Of a DNA stretch of 64,000 bases, positions 1-12,558 are shown in pieces. The position numbers and the translations under genes are program-made. The first letter of the stretch is position 1. Each line of letters starts with the position of its first letter. The DNA is taken from contig CM044872.1 in NCBI GenBank assembly GCA_024500155.1, positions 49,729,460 through 49,793,459 of the forward strand, given 5' to 3'. The notes beneath the pieces were generated by a model, which saw only the letters and a program-made list of their open reading frames with translations, was not told the DNA's origin and did no database searches. This stretch comes from Chenopodium formosanum (lineage: Eukaryota; Streptophyta; Magnoliopsida; Caryophyllales; Amaranthaceae).

Positions 1-853
1 TGGATAAAAAACTTTCAATGGTGAATACAAACGCACAAGGTGAAGGTAGAGGTGAGAAGGGAACTCCAGTCACCCCATCCACACAGAGACAAGGAAGCTG
101 TTCTGAGGTACCGAAGGATCCCCCAATGCCGAAGAGGCCTGCTCACAGAACAACTGATGTGCGGTTCCCTTCCTGTGTTAAGAAGTCTAAAAAAGGGGGT
201 AAGACAAACAATAAAGGTTCCAAAAAATCAACAAAGGTGCAAAATGACTCACAGCCTACTACAACTTCAAATGTTACACCATCTTATTCTCAGGTTCTGT
301 TCTTTATTTTCTACAAATTAAGATGTTGATTACTTATGTGATGTGTTAATGGACTTTAAATCTGTGTTGTTTTGTCATGCAGTTGCCTCCACCAAACGGA
401 TTTGTGTTTCCTTATAGCCCTCACTCTATAGGAGGAATACAGATGGTTGATGCTGACGGATCAATTGGGTATTTTACTGGTGTATCAGGCAATACCCCCA
501 ATACTCCATCAGCCAACCTGTCTGGAACTGATGGTCAATCTGTTTACCATCATCACTACAGACCTGTCATTCCCTGTATGCAGGCCGTGGCTTCCCCTAG
601 TACCCCTAAGTCTGCATCACCACTTGGAGGTGCTTCTACGACGACAGGAAAATACAGACCCATTGCTCCAAAACCGATGTTTATACCCATTGCTCCTTAT
701 ACAGTGCCTAATCATCAGCAGTATATACATCCTTACCATCATCATTACATTCATGCAAACCACCATCCTAACGGTCAGGCGGCACTCCCTACTGCTACTA
801 ACCAGCACTGCAGTGGACCATCAACCACTACCCCAGTAAAATCTTCACATTAA
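1..853 (+). CDS. 3' end of an unknown spliced gene (partial)
   Basis: The reading frame is open from the left edge, so the gene starts outside the window. Exon 1 runs to 293 (..TPSYSQ), followed by an 89-bp intron at 294-382 with GT and a pyrimidine-rich ..TTGTCATGCAG acceptor. Exon 2 is 383-853 (LPPPNGFVFPYSPHSIGG..) and ends at TAA. The frame is kept across the junction. The first part is basic and rich in Lys, Ser and Thr (KKSKKGGKTNNKGSKK). The second is rich in Pro, Tyr and His, with runs such as YHHHYRP and HPYHHHYIH. It looks like the disordered C-terminal tail of a larger protein. I do not recognise the family. An ATG at 18 is in frame but need not be the start. It may be the tail of a transposase, since its neighbours look transposon-derived; this is inference. 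Confidence 0.55.
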
Positions 854-3683
854 GAAAGGAGATCATCACGGAACAACATATGCAGTAGCTGAAGGTTGAA
901 TCTTATTTTTTTGAACAATGGTTGTATATGCAGCATAAGAAAGATGATGTGAATTGTGAAGTTATGTTCCGAACTATATAATTTTTTGTAATGCATGTGT
1001 TTGTGATATAAAACAAATGCAATTATTAGTAATTACCTTTGTAGCACTGTAGATGATAATGGTTTCACTAATTGTCAAAATTAGATGTGAGTTGAATATT
1101 GTTATTGAGAGGAGAGAGACTAGTTTTTTTATAGCAATAGGAATTATTACGCAAAATTAGATTTTTACCCCCCGGTGTACGTTAAAGAGGTACCATTGGT
1201 ATTAAGAAATGTTCAACCCGAGTTACAGTGTGTGGTACTACTGAGGCTAGAAAGTGAACTGCTGTAGCGTCATCGAAAGATCATAATTACCAATTATTAT
1301 TAAAACACTCATAACAATATTAATAGACAAATCATAATATGCAAAGTTTGCACATGTACCACGTTTGTACGTATTCCCCCTTTTGCTTATAGTTAGCATC
1401 GTGTACCTGTAACCACAATAGTAACAGGCATGTTGCACTGGTCCCGAATCCACCCTATTGTTATTTTAATTTGACACACTACGATAACAAATATTCCACC
1501 AGAATAAAATCCGACTGTATATCAGAAGGGTATCGTTAACTACCTCTAGGGTACCATCAAGGGTTTAGGGTTTAACCTTTATTTCTTATCTCATTCTGTT
1601 ACCACTTACGTTGGGGCCTAAAAATGTACTACTGCAATAGAAAAAGTCCAATTTTAATTTTAAACCCAGTCTAACTGGATTAGTGATGTATGTAGTTAAC
1701 ACCTAGTAGGGTACCACTGTTGGATTTATTTAAAATTCATAGGTTTCTCTTACTATGTAGAGGACAGATCACATTCTTTCTAACCACAATGAGTATTATA
1801 ATACAACAAAATACGTTAAATGTTGTAATTGTTAGTAATTATTTACACTTGTAGTTGTCGAAGGGACCGATGGCTTAATGACGGAGGGTATCCTTCACGT
1901 TATCATTCTGTGTGAAACTGATGTTGGATTGTTACATTTGATTTGCATAACCAAATGGGAAGCTCACAAGATATTTCTTAGGGAATAACCGACATATGGT
2001 TGTCAGTGGTAATTGTTATTTCTTATGGAAGTACATTAACTACATATTCATTTTGTTAAGGCAGTGTAATGGTTTGATAGATAGTCGTGGGAAATTGAAT
2101 TTCCCTTTTGTAAACATGTTATGATGAACTGATACGCTTTTCAAATTAATTATGATAAATGAAACAAAGTTCGAGACACTCGTTTATTGGACTTCCGGTG
2201 CTTGGTCCTTTTTTATTTTATTTGTAAAGCAATGTGTTTGTACATTTACTAGAAATTGAAACAAATTTGTAAATACATTTCCTAATACTTGTTTCACCAA
2301 TCTGCAGCGGTACTATCTAATATTCAACGGAACAGAATTTGTGTCATTATCTAAGATCAAAAATCTACGAAGTTATACCATCGCAATTTTTTGAACCACT
2401 GAGAATTTAATATATACCACTTATGTGGAATTATGTTCTGTTATGATGTTGAATGACACAATTATTATATCTCATGGTTTAGTAATGATATTTAATGGTT
2501 GGTAGACTATGTACAACGGTTCTCTGTTGTTCTATACGTAAAATACGACAGCGCAATTCTTTGCACCACTGAGAATATAAAATATAGCACTTATGTCGAA
2601 TTATGTTCTGTTATGATGTTGAACGACACAATTATGAGATCCCATGGTTTAGTATTGATATGTAATGGTTGGTAGACTATGTCCAACGGTTCTCTGTTGT
2701 TCTATACGTAAAATACGATTCACTTTTTTAAAGGTACCACTGCAGGTTTTTTATATTCCACTGGTGTTATTCTAAGTTGTAGGTAGATGTGTGTTTCAAA
2801 GCATTTGGGCGGGATAATCACTAAATATTTCCCGCTCAATATTATTGGCGCTTCAGCTATAAATTGGATGTTTGTGAGGCAAGGGGTTTGCAATTTAATC
2901 TGACTTCTACCTTCCAAACACTTCAATGTCTTCGCACTCCCTATCCTCTAGTTCCAGGATTAGGCGTTTCGAGAACACAAACGCTGACATCTCTTGGATT
3001 GAGCCGCGAAGAAATGTAACTATGGGGGGCAGTCCCTAGCCGAGTTTCGGATTTCCCATTCTGAAGCGAATCCTCTCCGGCCTTACTACAAGTGCATATC
3101 GTGCAATTTCTGGCAGTGGGCAAATGAGGGGGATTTGATCCGAAACATGAATGAAAACGCGGTGGGTTTACTTTGGCAAAGGATGGATGATCTCGAACGC
3201 TTTGGTTGGAAAATAATGAAAATTATTGTTACTGTCGCAGTGGTTTCGATTGTATTCCATTATAAGTAGTGAAGTTGTACTACTCTAATTAGCACTAGTA
3301 TTATTAGTGTACTGCTACTATTAATGTATTAGAATTGGCTGTTGTACTCAACAATAATACTATAAGTAGTAGTAATTTCTTTGCCCCTTTCGTGTTTAAG
3401 GAAATTAGTATCCGACACTGATTATATTGTTAATAACAATGATCGATTAGATGCCATCCAAAGAGGAGATAATTAAAGGCCATGGTTTTCTTACAAAGTA
3501 GTTGTTATAAAGTAGATAGTTCAGGTGCTTCGAAACTTAATAATACAGGCAATCAATGCTAAGCAAAACATAAACACTTACACCACCATGTACTATATGT
3601 TCTTAATAGCCGAGACAAAATGAAACACCCATGGCTTTACAAAAGCCTTTACCAAAATACACATAAAAACCAAATAGAGACCG
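854..3683. other. Non-coding stretch after the first gene
   Basis: No reading frame here looks real. The stretch holds a two-copy 170-bp tandem repeat (2382-2718), a short telo-box-like GGGTTTAGGGTTTA near 1562, and several scattered GGTACCAY words. Otherwise I see nothing. Confidence 0.5.
2382..2718. repeat. Two-copy 170-bp tandem repeat
   Basis: Copy 1 (2382-2548) and copy 2 (2552-2718) are direct repeats with a 170-bp period. Both begin CGCAATTYTTTG and end TCTATACGTAAAATACGA. They differ by scattered substitutions, so the duplication is not recent. Confidence 0.85.
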
Positions 3684-5167
3684 TCATGGGGTGAGATGAT
3701 CATTCAAGTCGGTCATGGTTGGGTCGCCCAAATTCACTTGTGGTTCATCGTCATCGTCGGAATCTGCAATGAACGGTATCTGTGGTGTGGGAGAGGTTAG
3801 GTGATCATTCCAGTCGTGGATGCTGGGGTCATCAGGATCACTGTGAGGGTTCCTGTAAGCCGGTGGCGAATTCCTGTCGAGTTGACTATCTTGCTGACTT
3901 GAATTAGCCCCCCTCAAAGACTACAATTGCAAATGAAGGAGCAACAAAATAATCATTGAACAACTACTAAATCATCAATTATTATAGACTAAATCATCAA
4001 TTATTATAGATTAAATCATCTTCACACATGCATTACAAAGATTGTAGTTAGTGATTGTAATATTACTAAATCCAAATTATAGACGATCAATTTCATACAA
4101 CATTGTTAGTTTCACCAGCTTGCTTAACGGATTACCATATAAAACAATCCAAATTATGCAAAAATTACAGTAAGAGAATATAGTAAATCAATGTTGAAGT
4201 AAGTACTGAAATGTACCTCGATGTCAACTCCAAGTTGATGGCCAAAGTATGAAGTACCCCTCTTGGTTACCCAAGGAAAAAGATCATTGACATCCCAAAT
4301 AAGCAACACCTCACTGTACCCATTTTGACCCCCAAATCCTTCAACCTTGTACACGCCCGTTAGGTCGAACTTGAGGAACTCAATTGCAGACTTGTCAAAC
4401 CTAGCCTCCGTCACGACAACAACGACTGGAGAATAGTAATGGAAAATCTCATAGAACGTCTCCACAAACGATGGTCTATGCACATTACGTGCGTTCCAAA
4501 CAACCACGGCAGACCCACTATGCAAATATTCAGGACGACCCTCATCTATTTCTTGGTCAGAACCCCAAATTGAAACCCTGTGGTACTTAACATTTAATTT
4601 CTTAGTAACACAAGAAAACACATTCAAATGAATGAACTTCACCCTTCCTTGGACCTCCATGACATGAATTGTTGCATTTGAAGCACCAATAAAGATATGG
4701 CTTTCCTTCGTAGGGAGAGTGTACAAAGGAAGGTTGTCTAGATCTACCTCCGGCTTCAAATCAAAAATCGGAACAATTTCCTTCGGAATAAAACAATCAG
4801 TTGTTGTTTTACTGCATATCCACTTCCCAAATGCGCTAACCCCTTTGTGGAGACACCCATCCAAATCAGACAGATCTGGATAGTATGCAGGGCGGACGTT
4901 GTCTGCAGATAATTCCATCACACTTTCAGGGATGTAAGTGGTAGTCTTGTAGTCAAGGGAGGTTGAAAGCTGGTCACGCAGGAAAGCAGGGAGCAAGCAA
5001 ATTCCTTCATTGTAGTAGTGGTTGTTTGCGAAATACGGAGTCGAGTTAAAGTCAAGTTCTGGGGTGTTTGTGGTCACGAAGGGGCTGAAGTACATCACAG
5101 GTGTGGTCGGGTGTGGTTCTAGTGCCCTCCCAAAGGCTCTCTGTGAGAAATTTTCTGAGGTTAACAT
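3684..5167 (-). CDS. Protein with truncated LINE-type endonuclease (EEP) domain
   Basis: Exon 1 is complement 4217-5167 and exon 2 complement 3684-3920. The intron 3921-4216 has GT and TTGTAG borders and a phase-0 junction, giving 395 aa. The first 220 residues match nothing I know. Residues about 222-300 read like the start of the endonuclease of plant LINE retrotransposons: WNARN (W224, N225), then a hydrophobic strand ending TEAR (E254, the usual metal-binding Glu), then a GFGGQNGYSEVLLIW segment. The rest of the fold, with the GDFN and SDH catalytic motifs, is missing, so nuclease activity is unlikely. The tail is acidic and low complexity, with two DLNDHL/DWNDHL repeats. The ATG at 5167 is the first Met in the open frame. 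It could be a captured LINE fragment within a large transposon or a plant-specific gene. Confidence 0.55.
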
Positions 5168-5918
5168 GGTTGCTATGGGAAACCAAGCAGAAGAAAGAGT
5201 GAAGAGGTTAATGGCAATAGGTTATGTGAATTAGGAAATTGTACTCAAAATTCAAAATGATTCAAAGCATACTAGCATGGGAAAAGAAAAAAAATCAAAG
5301 AAAATCCTCCCTCTGACAGGGGATTTGTACTTGCCAAAGAAAAATCCTCTCTTTTGTCCAACTTTACAAGCAAAGTTGCTCATTGATAAGACAAAACACC
5401 TTCTAACATAGTACAATGTGGTGTTGGGCTCAATATATTTGTGTTGCACTAACAAAACATTGAAACAAACAACTTCCCACAATTAACATGAACTAGAAAG
5501 CATTAGTTTCTTTAGCTCCCTTTTCCTGCTCCATTGTCATGGCGAAAAAAGAGATAACCTCTTTACTATTATTAGTTTCTTTTCTTGTTGTTTTTGTTAA
5601 TTTTGTACTATGGAAGCCTTAAATCCCACAATTAACATGAACTAGAAAGCATTTAACTTGTCATCATTTTGTTCTAATTAATATACGACTGTTATTAGCA
5701 GATATCCCATTAATCCCAAATTAACATGCACTATGCAACCCAGTGATTGTTTTATGAGTGTCAACGATAGTTTTCTTTGAGTAAATGATCACCATAAACA
5801 GTACCACTAACTTAGTAGAAATACCATTTCCTGTGTTAAAGTACCACCAGCAACAATAATTCTGTTAAAAGGAGTTTATTTAAATGTAGATTAACAAATG
5901 AATGTGTTAATGTTGCAG
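5168..5918. other. Space between divergent coding units
   Basis: This lies between the minus-strand EEP-type gene and the plus-strand fragment. A 26-bp phrase starting CCCACAATTAACATGAACTA occurs near 5476 and again near 5626. The last 35 bp before 5919 look like an intron end (AATGTTGCAG). No coding signal. Confidence 0.4.
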
Positions 5919-6675
5919 GTAGTCGTCAGGAAGAGAGACGGAGGAAAAGACTTATGAGAAGGGTTCGGAAGTTGAAGAACGCAGGGCTTCAAGATCCCAA
6001 TGGGATTATAAGGGATATGTATATGCCTAGGCGTAGCAAGGAATTGATGTTCAGCCATCAGTTGGCGACCATTGCGAGAGGGGGGTTACATGACCCTGTA
6101 AAAGGAATAGACTTCCACCCTCGATTACCCGTTCCTGTCCTTGTTCAAAGTAGGGAGGGCACGGTACTTTCGCAAAGAAGCGTACTGTTTCATGTATTAT
6201 TTGTTAGATGTTGCAAATATTGCAGTCTGCTTCAACTTGCGGACTCTGAGAAGATCATTAGGGGAGTGTTACGGGTACCCTGATTACCACATGCACCTGA
6301 AAAAAAATTTTGAGCTGTTTGCTGACCTAGAAGAGTGGTGGCTAGAGGTGGATGAAATTTACAACACCAAAAGCAGGCAACCTACAGACCACTTGGAAAT
6401 GGCTGCAATACTACAAGGAAGATCCCTCTACGGACATCAACAACAACACCGACCAACTTATTTCATTTAGAAGGACAATGCTTGCCGAAAATGGAATTCA
6501 TGAAACTGAAAACTTGTCCATTGATATGGGTGCTCCATTTAATTACTCCCATTACCCCAATGAGTATGTCAATCTTCTACAATATGCACTATATGTCTAT
6601 GAATCCAACACACAGACGGATACTTCTGCTGCAGGGTTAGGATGGACATCTGAATCAAGCTTCGAATTCTGCTAA
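5919..6675 (+). pseudogene. Damaged coding stretch of unknown family
   Basis: After a good acceptor (TGTTGCAG at 5911-5918) a basic stretch begins (SRQEERRRKRLMRRVRKLKN), then DPNGIIRDMYMPRRSKELMF, in the frame ending at 6281. Protein-like sequence then appears in a second frame, with YFRKEAYCFMYYLLDVANIA near 6170 and LFADLEEWWLEVDEIYNT near 6315. It then appears in a third frame, with YYKEDPSTDINNNTDQ near 6400 and GAPFNYSHYPNEYVNLL near 6530, to a stop at 6675. The moves between frames could be two frameshifts in a decayed gene, or small introns I cannot place. A candidate acceptor, GGCTAG, precedes the third frame near 6343. I recognise no domain. Confidence 0.35.
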
Positions 6676-7277
6676 ACACCTTGTAGTGTATGTATGCATT
6701 CAATGTAGTAGCTGAATGGGATCTATGTATGGTAACTGCTAATTAGGTTAGGGTATGGCGGAACTTAATATGTAATGAATGGGATCTATGTATGTATGTG
6801 AACTCAAATGTGCTTTTGTTCAAAGCACATGTTATTCGAAACTTAATATGTAATGAATGGGATCTATGGATGCATCAAAGTATGTGAACTCAACAAATGC
6901 ATAACAAGTTCAATAACTAGTACTAGATGCATCAAATATCATGCATAACTATTGACCTAGAATAAAGCCTCGATCATGCATAACTACTTCAGTACGTGGC
7001 AACACATGATCATAACAAAATGCATGTGTGTTCATAAGCAATTCCCTGTCAAACCATAATTACTTCATTAATTAAAATGTGTTCAGTTGCAAAACAAAAC
7101 CATAAACTACTCCCTGTGATGCGGTCATGAAAATAAACCATCTGCTCCTACACCAATCATCAAAGTTATTCACAAAAAGATGACAGTGCTTCTTAGTTAC
7201 CAAAACATTATACACCTCCTGAGACAGTGTTTTCTTTTGCCAAATCCTATTATAAAGTACTTTTACAACCAGACCTT
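6676..7277. other. Spacer between convergent coding units
   Basis: AT-rich sequence between the plus-strand fragment and the stop of the minus-strand Ulp1 gene. The phrase AATGAATGGGATCTATG recurs three times between 6712 and 6870. No gene seen. Confidence 0.4.
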
Positions 7278-10200
7278 CTACTCCCTCGACGTATTTTGAG
7301 AACCAGCCCTTCTACTCCCTCGACGTTCTTTTGGCAATACCTCCTCCAATCGATCCTTCAACTGGTTGTGGTCGTTGTTCACATCCTGCAGGAACAAGTT
7401 CTGCCTCAAGGTGTGAATCCTTTCCTATATAAAACAACCACATGTCAATTATTAAGCAGATGTGCAAATAAAACTACATCATAGGAAAACCATAGGAAAA
7501 CCATATTTGTGACCCACGCACCGTATGAAAAGCAGCATCAAAAGAACGAGCACAGTGCTTGATAGCTGCTAACATTAATGCATCACACGAGCACCTAATG
7601 ATTTAGTCTTTAATCAGTGCTCATAACAACATAACTAAAAAGGAAAAAGCACCACAAAATAAAACACACATACGTGTCAGTTTGTGTCACTGGAAAAGAC
7701 TTCTGCACCCATGATGAAATTGTTCTCCCGTCCCAGTTCGGGTCAGAAATGTTGAACAGCACCCCTAATGCCTTAATCTGCAAATATTACAATTACACAA
7801 AACTAATTTCATTTACAAATTTTAAAACCATATAAGGCTATAAAAGGAGAAACACCACCATTACCAGCTTAGTAACAACTTTCTCATGCCTTGAGTATGC
7901 ATCATCATACAAAGAGTCGATCAACCAAATCTTGTGGCCTTTCAAATCTAAGGCAAGGCAATACCAATGTTCCGCATCCTTCTGGGCAGTATCTAGATAT
8001 GGGACAAATACCTGTTACAAAACCATATTTAGCCACACAAATTTTTGCCCCACAACACATTTAAACACAACTCAAACACCACACAATCAACTCACACTTT
8101 GGATCTCCTTAAGATCAAAGCTTAGGAACACCTTGGCATACTTTTGGCCCAAATCCTTCAAATCATCTTTGCCTAGAACAACAAAATGCTACCCAAAAAA
8201 AATAACACTTTCAGACATGTTGATGAGTTCTAAATATAAGTGACATACCAAAAAACCAACAAAATAAAATATAAAAGACATTCCTTCACCGAGTAAGAAG
8301 GATCCACCAATATCCTCTTCAAAGTGTGCTGCTCTGACCAAGTTTTGGTGTACAGGATAGAGGCCATCCTCACATACTGGTCACCAACCCGGGACCTCGG
8401 GGATAGTACACGGTAACAATCCCTTTGCGATGCATCCATGCCATCACACTCAATTACACAAGGACCAGGACTGCACAAATCAACAGGAGGGGCCAAAACC
8501 AGTAAACATACTAACCAGTAAACTACGTAAAATAAATAACAAAAGGTTTTTAAACACTTTCCACATACGCATTTTCATTCTTCAATTCCTTCCACCCACG
8601 AACAAAGTTGAGCAGCCTCTTCTCCAACACACTAACCTTAGGAGGCCTGGGATCTTCCTCCTCCACCGTGGGCTATAGTATATTCTCGCCCGTGAAAACA
8701 CCTCTTTCTATTGGGCACGATTCTGAGGCAACGGACCGTTACTCCCCGTAGCCAAGTGGCTATGGGTTGAACAGAAATCATCAGTAACAGTATAATTACC
8801 CATATTACTCATCTTCGACACAAACGCAGAAAAAGCCCTTCCTACCACACCCTCAACAAAGGTCTCCAACCTTGGGGTCAAGTTCTCAATCACCTAAAAC
8901 AAACAAGCAATTTATTACCACCCCAAATCATATTAGCTTTCAAAATCAGCAAAACACATAATCAGGCTTTTCATAATACTTTTACCTTATCCGTCACTTC
9001 AACCACAACATTATCTACCTTTTCCAACTGAATTCCTGCCTGGTTTCCTGCTGAAGAGACACTTCCTCCACGCAAGCACTCCTCATCCCTTGGGTCAAGA
9101 GGATGCTCCTCCCCATAAGCTATATCCAAAGCCTAACACAAAATTCAACAATTAACTGATCTACAAAAAAAAATATACAAAGCCAAAACATAATCAGGAA
9201 AAGTAAAATCAAGGCTACACTTTACCAACAGCTTCCCATATTCATCACGGCTTATCTTGTCTTCCATCAACGCTGCCTTAATCTGTACAGAATTCCACAC
9301 CTTCACCCTAGGGAACACTCCCCACTGCAAAGGTCTCCTATGCAGGTGATCTAAATAAAATATCTAAAAAAAACAAAACTTGTGTTACATCAACTCAAAA
9401 CAACGGATAACACATAAAATAAAAACTATTATTTACCACAAATACTCACCATGACAAAAAGAAAGCTACCTCCAGAACTAGACCTAAAACCATCACGCAA
9501 AAACTTTGCTTGAAAATGGTGCGCAGAATCACATAGCCAATTCATAGTGAATGTACACCAATCATATTCACTAGCTTTTGTTGCCACTGTCAAACTTGGA
9601 ATAAGAGAGGAAGCCAAATTTGACGAGTTTGTTGTTGTGCACAAAAGTTTACCAAGAACCACAATCAAGAACGCAATCATGAACTCCTCTTCATCATTTT
9701 CTGTCAATAGAGGAAAAGGGTTATTCTCACTATCAACAGGGCACAAAACCTCAGACGCCATTTTCAAAGAAATTGTTTCATTCTTCGGCCCTACACCATA
9801 CGAATCATACAACGATTTCACCAACATTATCTTATCCTCATCATCTCCTATGTCCATTGGCACGGGTTGCGAACCCATAGGAATACCTAGCACAGCTCTC
9901 ACTTGACTAGCACACAAAGGCAAAATTTCCCCTTCTCCAAAGACCATTGTCCCATCTTCAAGTACTCTGGCCATAAGCCAATAGCAGAACTGCCGAGGAA
10001 TATTTTTCATATCCAACTCTAGCAATCCACCAAACCCCATCTGCTTCACTAATTGTTTCCTCCGCAAATCAAACAACTTCACAGAATCACAGAAAGATTC
10101 AACACGGCATACAATGTTCGGATACTGTTCAAATCAAAAACACAAAATCAAATCAACAAATACCCACTAACTGAAGAACACAACAACAGTATTACCCATT

Positions 10201-10912
10201 CAACTGTCACATACTCAAACACTTAATTCCTTACCTTGCCTACATTGTCAGGGTGAGTCTTCAGAACCTCCCCTTTAGACAACGTCTTATGTCCTTCCAG
10301 TTTAGGTACCTAGCAATAAAAACAACTCAATACAATAAGCACCACACTAGCAATAAAAACAACTCAATACATAACATACAACTAACACTAGCACATGACA
10401 TACTTAAAAGTATTATACCTTTCGCTTCTTGTACACACTTTGATCCTTCCCTTTCCTCTTCCTCGAATTCATTTTCATGTACTGCATCATCATGTTCTCC
10501 ATAAAATCACTACTACTAACTGACTGCCCTTCTTCCTCATACTCATCATCATCATCCTCCACCTCGTACTCATCATCCTCCACTACATAGTCCTCATCAT
10601 CCTCACTTTCTTCACCCCTTTTACCTTTACCCTTTGCTTTCCGATCCACCACCTGGGATTTACCAGGGCCTTTGATTGCAATACCTTTGCCTCCTGTACC
10701 CTTTACCCCACCCTTTTCAACAGGACACTTACTAGAGCTCTTCACACCAGTGTTACACTTTGCAGGACCCTACAAACCATCACATTTAAACAAAGATTTA
10801 ATCTTTTTTACATTTCACATATCAATCACACATAATTGACATGGTGGTACAGTTCAAAATAACTCACCAAACCCTTCTTCCAACCGTTTGATCGGACTAT
10901 TGCCTTCCTCAT
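7278..10912 (-). CDS. Ulp1-type (C48) cysteine protease, transposon-associated type
   Basis: Fourteen exons can be read on the complement: 10868-10912, 10419-10769, 10235-10309, 9450-10124, 9226-9363, 8986-9132, one starting at 8893, one at 8558-8672, then 8290-8510, 8096-8188, 7865-8011, 7674-7777, 7522-7594 and 7278-7424. Borders are GT-AG and phases agree except between exons 7 and 8. The product is roughly 790 aa. The N-terminus is Lys-rich then Glu/Asp-rich. The middle exon carries QVRAVLGIPMGS, typical of plant transposon Ulp1 proteins. The C-terminus has the full catalytic set: His in HWYCL (codon 7967-7969), Asp in IDSLYDD (7916-7918), Gln in VTQTD (7682-7684) and Cys in CSCDALM (7585-7587). 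Family role: cutting SUMO or ubiquitin-like conjugates; function here is inferred. Such genes are known from plant Mutator-like elements. Confidence 0.75.
8673..8893 (-). other. Unresolved exon 7/8 junction of the Ulp1 gene
   Basis: Exon 7 opens at 8893 (VIENLTPRLETFVEGV..) and runs to an in-frame TAG at 8708-8710. The next coding exon starts at 8672 after ATATACTATAG (TVEEEDPRPPKVSV..) in another frame. A phase-0 donor, GTG|GTAGGA near 8845, would join them cleanly and remove the stop. If it is not used, the gene has a frame break and is a pseudogene. Confidence 0.5.
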
Positions 10913-12380
10913 TCTGCCAACACCACATACAAATAACAAATCATGCTCTAGCAACACAAATTACTCACAAACATATGCACAAAGAAACCATCACCAAAGA
11001 TTCCAACTTTTCCCCTCATTTCAAATCATTTCAACCCCAATTATAACACTACTACTAAAAGACCACAAAAATTCATCAATTAACTCATAAACACATACAA
11101 TAACCATAACCACCAATTCACAACTACAATACAAACAATTCGAGCAATTCGAAACAGAAATACACAAAATTCGACCTTAATTGAAACTAAAATTCGACCT
11201 CAACTGACAATTCATCAATTACAGTACACAAATACATTAATAAACCAATTCAAACACACATTTACAAGTTTATTAACTACTACACCTCTAACAACTCTTC
11301 ACAATCAACACACACGCACAATCAGCACCAACATTTACAACTCTTCACAATCAAAGCAAAAAAACAAAACCCTAAAAATACATGCAATCGATAAACAACC
11401 AATATTTCCAACAATCTAAACCATTTTACAAATAACCCTAATTCGAGACAGGCCATCCAACAAAAATTTAAATAAACTAACCTTGGTTAACTCGCAATTG
11501 AAGACGCACACCGCAAACGACAGACAACCACTCCCAAAGTCCGGCAAATCGACGACAGCGACCGGGGAATTAAACCAACGCAAAACGCCGACTACTACGT
11601 GTAAAACGGAAGCTTCGCTTTTTTCGACAGCAAATCCAAAACAAAAATGAAGATGAAGAGATATACCACAAGAGAGAGAGGACAGAGATATAAGAGGAGA
11701 GAGAGAAAACACAATGAGAAGATGAAAGAGAAGCTACAATTTTGAAATGAGGAGAGAGAGACCGCACAGAGAACAAGACGAACATTAAAAAATTCAAATG
11801 GTACAAAACGGGTGTCAGAGTAGAATAACGGGGCTGCTGACTAAGATTTTTCAAATTCTAGGGGAAATGACTATGATGCCCCCTGATATGTATTAACACG
11901 TACATATCAAACCTCCCTTTGGAAGGCCTCCCTCACACGCACGGGGAGTATGCTCAATTTTTAGCCTAATTATGCGGATGTTTGATTAGTGTCTATTAAA
12001 ATAAATTTAGGGTTTGCTAATCAAGTGCTGAATGTGCGTGAAATTATGTTAGTTAATTTTGTAAGTAAAAGTTTTAGTGGGTTTGTTAAGATTGGTGGAA
12101 ATAGTGAAGGAAGAAGAGAGAAGGAAGACATTGTTGAGGGAAGAGAGAGCTTGATTGTTTTGAGAGAGAAATTGAATTGAAGGGCTACATTTTTATCAAA
12201 CGTGTGTTAGTATGAACTAACCAATTTATATTCTCCAAACTAATTACATGTTTTAACTAACAAAATTTGAATTAGGTAAGAAACTAATAACAAACTAAGT
12301 CAAATATGTTATACTAAACCATAAACTCTAATATACATACTCAAAATGGACCTAGAATGAACTAAACTCTTGGATGTGTT
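10913..12380. promoter_or_regulatory. Upstream region of the Ulp1 gene, start of spacer
   Basis: No convincing coding sequence. A purine-rich GAGAGA block at 11670-11765, read CTCTCT on the gene strand, resembles a plant 5' leader or core promoter. A 5' untranslated intron ending GTTGGCAG directly before the ATG at 10912 is likely. The sequence then becomes ordinary AT-rich spacer. Confidence 0.35.
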
Positions 12381-12381
12381 T

Positions 12382-12558
12382 AGAGGTGTCTATTCGCCTA
12401 TTCGGGTGTCTGGTTTGGGTTCAAAGAGGTCAAGCCGTGTCGAATCTAAGTTCAAACTTGAGTTATGCTAAATTACTGTGCTTATGCAAATCAAAATCTG
12501 AATCGGATTTTTTTTCCCTAATTGGATTGGATTAGTCCGACAAAATTTTGACACCTCC
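12382..12558. mobile_element. Probable short hAT-type MITE
   Basis: Ends are TAGAGGTGTC and GACACCTC in inverted orientation. Inside are words like TTCGGGTGTCTGGTTTGGGT, as in the other hAT MITEs of this window. I could not find a clean 8-bp target duplication. Confidence 0.4.

Noticed and set aside
5022..5234. 70-codon frame on the plus strand
   Set aside because: It lies antisense to the EEP-type gene and has no intron or motif support.
1190..5850. Recurring GGTACCAY/GTACCACT words
   Set aside because: Spacing is irregular and the flanking bases are not conserved, so chance cannot be excluded.
9547..9906. 119-codon frame on the plus strand
   Set aside because: It is the reverse strand of a 675-nt Ulp1-gene exon with strong coding support.
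11416..11854. Two overlapping frames of 98 and 94 codons on the minus strand
   Set aside because: They arise from a CTCTCT-rich leader; they are Ser/Leu-rich low complexity without a motif.
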